Under the pieces are notes generated by a model. It was not told the origin of the DNA, searched no databases, and saw only the letters and a list, made by a program, of their open reading frames with translations. This document shows, one piece after another, positions 1 to 6,872 of a stretch of DNA of 64,000 nt (position 1 is its first letter; every line of letters begins with the position of its first letter). Origin of the DNA: Hyphomicrobiales bacterium (GTDB lineage: Bacteria > Pseudomonadota > Alphaproteobacteria > Rhizobiales > Rhizobiaceae); assembly GCA_900470805.1 (NCBI GenBank), contig UCCA01000017.1:47526-111525 (forward strand), in the 5' to 3' direction. Position numbers and translations under genes: made by a program.

Positions 1-1
1 C

Positions 2-679
2 AATATCCGCGGCGGGGTCAAATACCTCAAGCAGCTCCAAGGCATGTTCGGCGACCGTTACGACCTGATCCTCGCGGCCTACAATGCCGGTCCCTATCGG
101 CAATCGCTTCAAAACGGCCAGATCCCGAATATTCCCGAAACCCAGGACTATGTCAAAAAGGTCTCGGCCTATTACGAGCGCAACAAGGCCGAGAATGGCG
201 ACCGGACCCCGACCGGACCCGAGACGGCCGAGCCTGAAACGGTCGGCGATGCCACGGGCTGCGGCGAGCAGCTGAAAAAGGCCGTCGACCGCAACACCCA
301 GGCACAGCTCGAGCGCGCGACCACCTGGAATGCGCTCGTCCAGAAATCGCTCGAAGCAAACCAGCAATATCTCCAGCGCCTCCAGGCCGGTCTGAAATCA
401 TCATCTTCCAGCCTAAGGGGCTCCGGCGGCGGGAACTCCAGAGATAACGACGGATCGCTGTTGATGGCGCAAATACAATGCCCGACGACGATCATCGACA
501 CGGGCAGCACGCGCTGCTTCGCCGTCCCGGCGAACGCCACGACGGCGCAGATACAGCACTGGCTCGAGGACCTTCAGGATGCGGCGCGCGTCAATGGTGA
601 CACTGCGACCTTCTCGGCGATGCAGGATCCGGCGCTTGGTCTGGTGACGGTTGTCGACGCACGGCCAATGAAAAACTGA
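2..679 (+). CDS. virB1: VirB1-like lytic transglycosylase (5' end outside window)
   Basis: The reading frame is open from base 2, so only the C-terminal part is present. It begins with NIRGGVKYLKQL and AAYNAGPYRQS, the typical C-terminal motifs of SLT-type lytic transglycosylases, which cut peptidoglycan so that the secretion channel can be assembled in the periplasm. About 150 residues after the SLT domain are low-complexity (QLKKAVDRNTQAQLERAT, Ser/Gly stretch near 125-135) and unlike canonical VirB1. The gene sits 22 bp ahead of the VirB5 gene, at the head of the visible T4SS operon. Catalytic Glu is outside the window. The family call is secure, the exact role of the tail is not. Confidence 0.85.
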   Translation, partial: NIRGGVKYLKQLQGMFGDRYDLILAAYNAGPYRQSLQNGQIPNIPETQDYVKKVSAYYERNKAENGDRTPTGPETAEPETVGDATGCGEQLKKAVDRNTQAQLERATTWNALVQKSLEANQQYLQRLQAGLKSSSSSLRGSGGGNSRDNDGSLLMAQIQCPTTIIDTGSTRCFAVPANATTAQIQHWLEDLQDAARVNGDTATFSAMQDPALGLVTVVDARPMKN

Positions 680-701
680 TGAAACAGAAAAGGAGAGGCT
701 C

Positions 702-1493
702 ATGAATAGGATTGTTCTTGCCGTCGCGCTCGGCCTGGTCGTGACGCCACACGCCTTCGGACAGGTTCCGGTGAAAGACTCGGAAAATATCGCGGCAGCG
801 CAGGAAATCGAGCGGCTATCGAAGCAGATCCAGCAGGATACGTCGGTCGTGAAGGATAACGTGACGAAGACCCTGCAGGCCATTGTCGGCGACCGCTCGC
901 AGGATGCCAGCCAGTTTGCCAAGCTGGCCACGGGAAATGGCTTCAGCATGAGCCAGGCCCCCGACTTCAGCACGATCCTGGCGAGCAACCAGGCGGTGTT
1001 CGGCGGTATCAGCGGACAATTCCAGACTACGGCCGCCAAGCTGATCAATGGTCTCAACCTGGTGAAAATGGTCGTCGACACGGCCAAAGGCGGCCAGTTG
1101 TCCGGTGCCAATCAGGCCTATACCCAAGGCATCAACGCCTTGACGACGCTGACGGCGCTGACCGACGCGATGAATAGCGCGACGAAAGACCGGCAGAATT
1201 CCTTCCTGCAGGCGACCGAGAAGATCGGCTCGGCGCAAGACCTCAAGGGCGCGCTGGAGCAGAACACCCAGATGGTCCTGCAAGGAAACCAGACTGCCAA
1301 CGAGGCCGTCGGTTCCCTCAACAACCAGGTCATGCTGTTGAACCAGCAGTACAAGGCGGCCCTGGCGACCTCGTCACAGAACCTGAAGACCTTCGCCACG
1401 CTCCCGGACAGTGTCATCCGTGATGGGGAAACGAGTGCCGAGACCGCATCCGTGCGCGATCAGCTGACCGCCTTTGAGGAGCAGTCCCAATGA
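702..1493 (+). CDS. virB5: VirB5-like minor pilus subunit
   Basis: A 263-residue exported protein. Residues 1-20 form a signal peptide ending AFG|Q, followed by a long helical, Gln/Asn/Ala-rich body without membrane segments, as expected for VirB5/TraC proteins that sit at the T-pilus tip and mediate contact. The start has a good ribosome site (AGGAGAGG just upstream). The stop overlaps the start of the next gene by four bases (ATGA). Assignment rests on signal peptide, helical composition, size and position in a virB operon. VirB5 sequences are poorly conserved, so no residue motif is decisive. Confidence 0.75.
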   Translation: MNRIVLAVALGLVVTPHAFGQVPVKDSENIAAAQEIERLSKQIQQDTSVVKDNVTKTLQAIVGDRSQDASQFAKLATGNGFSMSQAPDFSTILASNQAVFGGISGQFQTTAAKLINGLNLVKMVVDTAKGGQLSGANQAYTQGINALTTLTALTDAMNSATKDRQNSFLQATEKIGSAQDLKGALEQNTQMVLQGNQTANEAVGSLNNQVMLLNQQYKAALATSSQNLKTFATLPDSVIRDGETSAETASVRDQLTAFEEQSQ

Positions 1494-1693
1494 AGGTTCT
1501 TGTCGGGATGGTCGGCGTCGCCCTGGCTCTCGGCGGCTGTGCTGGGAAATACGAGCAGCTGGCGAAATGTTCGCCCGACGACAACCCGGTGCCCGCTCTC
1601 GGCTATCGGCCGGAGCCGCAAGCCAACACGGCTGCGCCAGCGTTCGACGCGGTGCTGCCGCATGACTGCGGCCCAATGCGGCCGGTCAATTAA
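1490..1693 (+). CDS. VirB7-like (or entry-exclusion-like) lipoprotein
   Basis: A 67-residue lipoprotein with a signal peptide and lipobox LGGC (Cys17), then a short hydrophilic tail with two further Cys and several Pro. It overlaps the VirB5 stop (ATGA). Small lipoproteins between virB5 and virB6 are either VirB7, which stabilises VirB9 in the outer-membrane core, or TraD/Eex-type exclusion lipoproteins as in IncN plasmids. The sequence does not separate the two. VirB7 fits because no other VirB7 candidate lies before VirB8-VirB9. Confidence 0.65.
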   Translation: MKVLVGMVGVALALGGCAGKYEQLAKCSPDDNPVPALGYRPEPQANTAAPAFDAVLPHDCGPMRPVN

Positions 1694-1697
1694 TTCT

Positions 1698-1736
1698 ACC
1701 GGCAGTTCTAGCCGGCAATTTTGGCCGGCAATTCTG
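1698..1736. repeat. Three tandem 13-bp repeats in the virB7-virB6 gap
   Basis: Three head-to-tail 13-bp units: ACCGGCAGTTCTA, GCCGGCAATTTTG, GCCGGCAATTCTG, followed by a partial fourth (GCCCGCC). Each has a GCCGGC-like core. They fill the only sizeable gap between the lipoprotein and VirB6 genes, so a role in mRNA stability or regulation is possible. No function is shown. Confidence 0.6.
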
Positions 1737-1764
1737 GCCCGCCAACAGCGTTTTAGGGGACGAG

Positions 1765-2838
1765 ATGGATCCTGTCAGCTACGCGATCAATTTCTACGGC
1801 GATGCGCTCAGCTATTTCGATAAAATCAACGAGGCGTCGCTGGAGCGGGCATGGGGGCTTTTTGCCAAGAACAGCAACCTGATCAGCGCCATCCTTGCGA
1901 TCTTCCTGATCTTCTATTTTCTCTGGGCCGCTCTCGGCTTCTCGCGCATTTCATTGGCTGACATGGCGATCACGGGCTTTAAGCTCGCCCTTGCTTATGC
2001 GCTGATCATGTCCTGGGCGACATTCTACGACAATATCGGCCAGTTCGTGCTCTCTTCACCTCAGGATCTTGGCTCGGCGATTTCCTCGGCAATGGGAGGC
2101 CAGTCGGCCGGCTCGGATCTTGCCAGCCAAGTCGCGTCGATGGCGCGTAAGGTCTACAACTTCGCGATGAAGCTGTTCAATTCCTACGAGTCGGGATGGC
2201 TGCCGAACATTACCGGTGCGGTCGTGGTCTTCATCGTTCTGGTCTTCGGTCTTTTGCCGATGTTGCTGATCCTCACCGGCGTCACACTGTTCGCCAAGAT
2301 GACCACCGCCGTCATGCTGGCGATCGGGCCGATCGCCATGCTTTGCTATTTCTTCGGCATCACCCGTTTCGTCTTCGACGCCTGGGTGAGGGGCGTGTCC
2401 TACGGCATGTTCATGCTCCTTTTCACCTACATCATGGCCGGGCTCTCGTTCGGCTTCCTGATCGGCATGATGGACACGGTCAACGATGAGATGGCCACAA
2501 GCGAGAACGCACTCGCGATCGTGATCGCCATGGTGCTCTACCTAGCGCTGATTTCCTATTTCATCTTCCAGGTTCCGGATTTCGCAAAGGCCTTCGCCTT
2601 CGGCGCAGGGGCAGTCAGCATTCCCGGCGGAGGTGGCGTCGCTACCGTCTACGGCTCGGCACAACGAACGCTTTCTGCCAGCAATTCGCGCGGTGGGCAG
2701 GCCGCCGCGGTCGCACTCGGTATGCTGGCGTGGCCGAATGGGGCGCTGGCGGCCGGTGCCCTGGCCGGCCGCGGCGGCATGGCCGCGTCAGGCGCGCTCG
2801 GGCGGATGTTGACCAATCGGCGGCGCAGCGGCGGGTGA
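1765..2838 (+). CDS. virB6: VirB6-like polytopic inner-membrane T4SS protein
   Basis: A 357-residue protein with about six hydrophobic segments (near residues 45-65, 70-90, 150-175, 180-205, 215-240, 250-270), the VirB6/TrbL family pattern. It forms the inner-membrane part of the DNA translocation path. The C-terminus is Gly/Ala-rich and soluble, ending RRRSGG. Start is supported by AGGGGACGAG directly upstream. It is followed by a 67-bp gap and VirB8. Confidence 0.88.
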   Translation: MDPVSYAINFYGDALSYFDKINEASLERAWGLFAKNSNLISAILAIFLIFYFLWAALGFSRISLADMAITGFKLALAYALIMSWATFYDNIGQFVLSSPQDLGSAISSAMGGQSAGSDLASQVASMARKVYNFAMKLFNSYESGWLPNITGAVVVFIVLVFGLLPMLLILTGVTLFAKMTTAVMLAIGPIAMLCYFFGITRFVFDAWVRGVSYGMFMLLFTYIMAGLSFGFLIGMMDTVNDEMATSENALAIVIAMVLYLALISYFIFQVPDFAKAFAFGAGAVSIPGGGGVATVYGSAQRTLSASNSRGGQAAAVALGMLAWPNGALAAGALAGRGGMAASGALGRMLTNRRRSGG

Positions 2839-2905
2839 GGCGAGGGTGATCGCTGCCGCTCATCGACCGGCAACCTTTCAACAGCAGGTATTTCGGGGAT
2901 AGATT

Positions 2906-3640
2906 GTGGCATTCTTCAAGAGACAGGTGCGGACTGAACCGACCGATCAGGTTGTCGGACCACAAGACATTTACGATCAACAACATTCCTGGGGTGAGAA
3001 AAACAGGTCGCTGCGGACACTGATCGGGATGATCCTGCTGGTCTTTGCCATTGCCGGCTGGGCCGTGGCAGCCATCCTGGCGGTCTCCGTCGCACAGCTC
3101 TTCCCGCTCGTGCGGACCGAAGTGGTGCCGTTGATCGTCGACAAAAATACCGGCTACATGGAAACCGTCACGACACTCGACAAGGATCGTTCGAGCGTAT
3201 CGGAGCTTCCGGCGGTCCAGGCGTCCTTCGTCGGAAACTACGTCATCCGTCGCGAGACATACGACCCCCGTTATCTCTCCGACAATTTCGACATGATCGC
3301 CCTCTGGTCCGAACCGAATTCCCCGGCCTTCAAGGATTACGAAGAGTGGTTGAACCCCAGCAATCCGCGGGGGCCGGTCAAGGCCATGGGCGCGACCGGC
3401 GACATCCGTCCGGAGATCCTGTCGGTCAATCCGCTCAACGCCTCGACCATGGTCGTGCGTTTTGAAACGCGAGAGCGGCGGCGTGGCGGGGATGTCGTCA
3501 ATCGCTGGTCGGCGACGGTGCGGTATCGGCAGATCAATCTTCCGGCAAGCAATCGCGTGCGTCTCTACAACCCACTCGGCTTTGTCGTGACGGAATACGC
3601 CAAGGTGCCGGAAAACATGCCATCGGGGCTCGTACCATGA
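2906..3640 (+). CDS. virB8: VirB8-like T4SS inner-membrane assembly factor
   Basis: A 244-residue bitopic protein: short cytoplasmic N-terminus, one membrane segment at about 37-60 (LIGMILLVFAIAGWAVAAI), and a periplasmic domain with VirB8 landmarks (SVAQLFPL, RETYDPRY, RYRQINLP). VirB8 links VirB6, VirB9 and VirB10 during assembly. The start codon is GTG, preceded by GGGGAT. Its last four bases overlap the VirB9 start (ATGA), so translation is probably coupled. Confidence 0.92.
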   Translation: MAFFKRQVRTEPTDQVVGPQDIYDQQHSWGEKNRSLRTLIGMILLVFAIAGWAVAAILAVSVAQLFPLVRTEVVPLIVDKNTGYMETVTTLDKDRSSVSELPAVQASFVGNYVIRRETYDPRYLSDNFDMIALWSEPNSPAFKDYEEWLNPSNPRGPVKAMGATGDIRPEILSVNPLNASTMVVRFETRERRRGGDVVNRWSATVRYRQINLPASNRVRLYNPLGFVVTEYAKVPENMPSGLVP

Positions 3641-4470
3641 AGCGATGGATGATGGCACTTTCTGTCCTGGTCGTCCTTGAGCCGACCATCGCCAACGCCG
3701 AATTGCTGGCGCGACCAGGCAGGCTCGACCCACGGATACGCTCGCTGCCCTATTCGGCCGAGCAGGTCTTCCAGGTGACTGGTACCTATGGCCTGGTAAC
3801 CACCATCCTGTTTGGTGCAGACGAGGACATCACCCAGGTCGTCGCCGGCGACACGGTCTCGTGGCAGATCCTAACCTCCGCCGACCGGCGGTCGCTAACC
3901 CTGAAGCCGATGGAAAAGGATGCCACAACCAACCTTTCCGTGGTGACGACCAGGCGAACCTATTCCTTCGATCTGCGCGTCAATGATAGCAAGGCCACAC
4001 AGAACCAGACTTTCAAGCTTACGTTCAACTATCCGGAAGATGCTGGTGTCAAGGGGACGGCCGAGCTCTGGAAGCAGGCGCAGGATGCGCAGCGCGACCC
4101 GAACATCAAGAACATCCGTCGTGACAAGGTCAACTACGACTATGGCTTCAAGGGCAACGATGCGGCCAAGCCCGTCTGGGTTTTCGATGACGGGCTGAAG
4201 ACCTTCATGAAGTTCACCAGCGACATCCCGGCAATTTTCATCGTCGATGCGAAGCGCAGGGAAAGCCTGGTGAACTACCGGCGGGAAGCGGACTACATCG
4301 TCATCGACAAGGTCTCGCGGCAGTGGTCGCTGCGCTATGGCACGGAGGAAGAGACATGCCTCTTCAATCTGCGGACCGTGCCCGCCGACATCCCCGCACC
4401 GATTGAAGGCGCCGTTGCCCCGAAGCGCGTGGGCGGCCCAACCGTCCCGCAACAATTGCAATCACGATAG
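3637..4470 (+). CDS. virB9: VirB9-like outer-membrane core complex protein
   Basis: A 277-residue exported protein with a signal peptide ending at about residue 21 (IANAE). The N-terminal domain (RIRSLPYSAEQVFQV) and C-terminal domain with NYDYGFKGN and FDDGLKTFMKF are VirB9/CagX hallmarks. It forms the outer-membrane core with VirB7 and VirB10. It overlaps VirB8 by four bases and is followed 9 bp later by VirB10. Confidence 0.93.
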   Translation: MKRWMMALSVLVVLEPTIANAELLARPGRLDPRIRSLPYSAEQVFQVTGTYGLVTTILFGADEDITQVVAGDTVSWQILTSADRRSLTLKPMEKDATTNLSVVTTRRTYSFDLRVNDSKATQNQTFKLTFNYPEDAGVKGTAELWKQAQDAQRDPNIKNIRRDKVNYDYGFKGNDAAKPVWVFDDGLKTFMKFTSDIPAIFIVDAKRRESLVNYRREADYIVIDKVSRQWSLRYGTEEETCLFNLRTVPADIPAPIEGAVAPKRVGGPTVPQQLQSR

Positions 4471-4479
4471 GAGGGCAGC

Positions 4480-5826
4480 ATGTCGGATCCCAACTTCAAT
4501 TCGCCCAATTATCGCGCGCTGGACGGTGACGCGTCGCTCGGCGGACCGGTCAGGCGGGCTGGGATCGGCCTGATGCGCCCATTTGCGGTGGTTGCGGCGA
4601 TAGCAGGTGTCGGCATTGTCCTCTATTTCCTCCTGTCCAGCGGCCAAAGCGAGCAGGTCGTCGACAACACGCCGCGCGAAGAATTTCGCCCGGTGCAGTC
4701 GCCTCGTAACGAGGGGTTCAGATCACCCGCACCGCCGCCCTTACCCACCGTACAGGTCCCGGAAGCGCCGCCTCCACCACCACCACCGCCGGCCCCCGTC
4801 GTGCCGGTGGCTGCCCCCGCACCTCCGCCGGCTGAGGTCGATTGCACCAGAGGCAAAAACCCGGACAATCCGCGCTGCACCGAGCTTGCCCGCCAGGCCA
4901 AGCTGCTCGAGCGCGTGCGGTCCTCGGCCATGGTCTTCGACAAGACGAATGAGGCCCAAGCAACTGGGCGGGCTACCACGGTAGGAGCGAGCGCTGGGTC
5001 GTTCGGCATGGGATCGTCTTCAGGTGCTGATGCGGCCCCGTCATCCGATAGTGGCGTCGTCGATGGTGACCGGACCTTTCTAAAAGCGATGGGCGGGCAG
5101 GGCGTCCAGGTCTCGGTTGCTGCCGAGAACCGCCGGACCGACGCATGGATACCGCAAGGAACGATGATCCGCGGAACACTGGAGACCGCCATCAATTCCG
5201 ACCTTGCCGGCATGGTGAAGGGGATCGTGCGGGAGGATGTCTACTCCTTCGATGGCCGACGGATATTGATCCCCGCTGGTTCGTCGCTGATCGGGGATTA
5301 CAAGTCCGGTGTCGAGCGCGGCCAGGAGCGAATTCTGATCGTCTGGACGAGAATGATCAGGGGTGACGGGGTTTCGGTGCAGCTCGGCTCGTATGGGACC
5401 GACCGTCTCGGGCGCTCGGGTATGACCGGTAGTGTCGACCGGAAATTTTGGGAGCGGTTCGGTCCGCCGGCGCTGATGACCCTGATCGGTGGGGCCACCC
5501 AGTACATCGCCCAGCTCGGTCAGAAGCAGAACCAATACATCACCGTCGTCAACAGTGACGGTAGTGTCACGCGGATTCCCCAAAATAGCGGTGACACGTC
5601 CCAGGATCGTGCCCGTCAGATCGCCGCCGAGACGATCGCATCCGGCATAGAGCAATTGGGCGGCGAAGCTTTCCAGGATAGCCGCAACATCCGGCCCACC
5701 ATCCATATAAATCAGGGCTCCGACATCAATGTCTTCGTCACACGAGATCTGGATTTTGCAGGCCTTTATCCGGATCCCGTCCGCGAAGAATTCAATCGCT
5801 TGCTCAAGCAACGAGGTGGCAAATGA
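4480..5826 (+). CDS. virB10: VirB10-like energy-sensing T4SS channel protein
   Basis: A 448-residue protein with one membrane segment at about 28-50, a long Pro-rich spacer (about residues 80-120) that spans the periplasm, and a C-terminal beta-rich VirB10/TrbI domain starting near residue 195 (FLKAMGGQGVQVS, RGTLETAINSDL, IPAGSSLIGDYKSGVE). VirB10 couples ATPase activity to gating of the outer-membrane pore. Ribosome site AGGAGGG precedes the ATG. The stop overlaps the VirB11 start (ATGA). Confidence 0.95.
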   Translation: MSDPNFNSPNYRALDGDASLGGPVRRAGIGLMRPFAVVAAIAGVGIVLYFLLSSGQSEQVVDNTPREEFRPVQSPRNEGFRSPAPPPLPTVQVPEAPPPPPPPPAPVVPVAAPAPPPAEVDCTRGKNPDNPRCTELARQAKLLERVRSSAMVFDKTNEAQATGRATTVGASAGSFGMGSSSGADAAPSSDSGVVDGDRTFLKAMGGQGVQVSVAAENRRTDAWIPQGTMIRGTLETAINSDLAGMVKGIVREDVYSFDGRRILIPAGSSLIGDYKSGVERGQERILIVWTRMIRGDGVSVQLGSYGTDRLGRSGMTGSVDRKFWERFGPPALMTLIGGATQYIAQLGQKQNQYITVVNSDGSVTRIPQNSGDTSQDRARQIAAETIASGIEQLGGEAFQDSRNIRPTIHINQGSDINVFVTRDLDFAGLYPDPVREEFNRLLKQRGGK

Positions 5827-6872
5827 ACGCCCGTCCCGTAATCTCGGCCGAGCACCATTTTCTAGCGGAGGCTCTGGAGCCGATCCGGCGCTTTCTCGAT
5901 GATCCAGGCATTGTGGAGATATCCTGTCAGGCCAATGACGAGGTCTGGCTGGAAAAGATCGGCCATCTCGCCATGGTGAAGGAACAGGTCGAAGGCCTTG
6001 ACCAGGAGGCGATCCGCCACATGGCTTCTCGAGCGGCATCCTTCACGAAGCAAACCGTCAATGCCGCGAACCCGCTGCTGTCGGCAACCCTGACAGGCGG
6101 AGAGCGTATTCAGTTCGTGCTCAATCCGACGTCGGCGACCGGCCATGCGTTTTCGATCCGCAAACAGTTCATCCGTCGGTTCGACTTGGACGACTATGAG
6201 GGGGCGGGTGCCTTCCGGTTTACCAAGGTCACCGGCGACGACACGATCGATGACGTCGATGGCGAATTATCTCGGCTGCTGCGGGCTCGACAGGTCCGCG
6301 CTTTCCTCGAACTCGCGGCGGTCAACCATCGAAGCATGCTGATCTCGGGCGGCACATCGACCGGCAAGACCACTTTTCTCAACACGATGCTGACAGCGAT
6401 CCCCGATCAGGAGCGGTTTATTCTGATGCAGGATACCGCCGAGCTCGAGCCGCGCCAGGAAAACGTCGTGTCACTGCTCGTTTCCAAAGGGGGGCAGGGG
6501 GAGGCAAAGGTGACGATGAGCGATCTTCTCGCCACCGCACTGCGCTTGCGGCCTGACCGGATTTTCATGGGCGAGTTGCGTGGCGATGAGGCGTTCGATT
6601 TCCTCAACGCCATCAATACCGGTCACCCCGGCTCGATGTCGACGATCCATGCGAACTCGCCGCATCACGCCTTCAATCGCCTGTCGACACTGGTCCTCAA
6701 CAGCAGTGTGCGGATGGAGCGGGACGATATCATTCGCTACATCCGCTCCATCATCCCCATCGTGGTCCAGCTCAAGAAGAGCGATGCCGCCGGTGGCCGA
6801 GGCGTCAGCGAGATCTATTTTGCCGATGAGGTCGATGAAGATGGCAAGCGTATCCACGCACAGCGAGATTGA
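5823..6872 (+). CDS. virB11: VirB11 traffic ATPase
   Basis: A 349-residue hexameric secretion ATPase. Walker A is GGTSTGKTT at 176-184, the Asp box follows (LMQDTAELE), then Walker B (RIFMGELRGDEAF) and the His box (NTGHPGSMSTIHANS). It supplies energy for pilus assembly and DNA transfer at the inner membrane. It overlaps VirB10 by four bases, and its 3' end overlaps the VirD4 start by about 30 bp in another frame. Confidence 0.96.
   Translation: MNARPVISAEHHFLAEALEPIRRFLDDPGIVEISCQANDEVWLEKIGHLAMVKEQVEGLDQEAIRHMASRAASFTKQTVNAANPLLSATLTGGERIQFVLNPTSATGHAFSIRKQFIRRFDLDDYEGAGAFRFTKVTGDDTIDDVDGELSRLLRARQVRAFLELAAVNHRSMLISGGTSTGKTTFLNTMLTAIPDQERFILMQDTAELEPRQENVVSLLVSKGGQGEAKVTMSDLLATALRLRPDRIFMGELRGDEAFDFLNAINTGHPGSMSTIHANSPHHAFNRLSTLVLNSSVRMERDDIIRYIRSIIPIVVQLKKSDAAGGRGVSEIYFADEVDEDGKRIHAQRD

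Noticed and set aside
413..1111. Minus-strand 232-codon open frame
   Set aside because: It lies opposite the VirB1 tail and VirB5 genes, has Cys/Trp-rich odd composition and no ribosome site. It is an antisense shadow.
2642..3733. Minus-strand 363-codon open frame
   Set aside because: It is antisense to VirB6, VirB8 and the start of VirB9, all well supported. Composition is Arg/His/Pro-rich as in high-GC shadows.
5080..6039. Minus-strand 319-codon open frame
   Set aside because: It is antisense to VirB10 and the start of VirB11 and has no motif or start signal.
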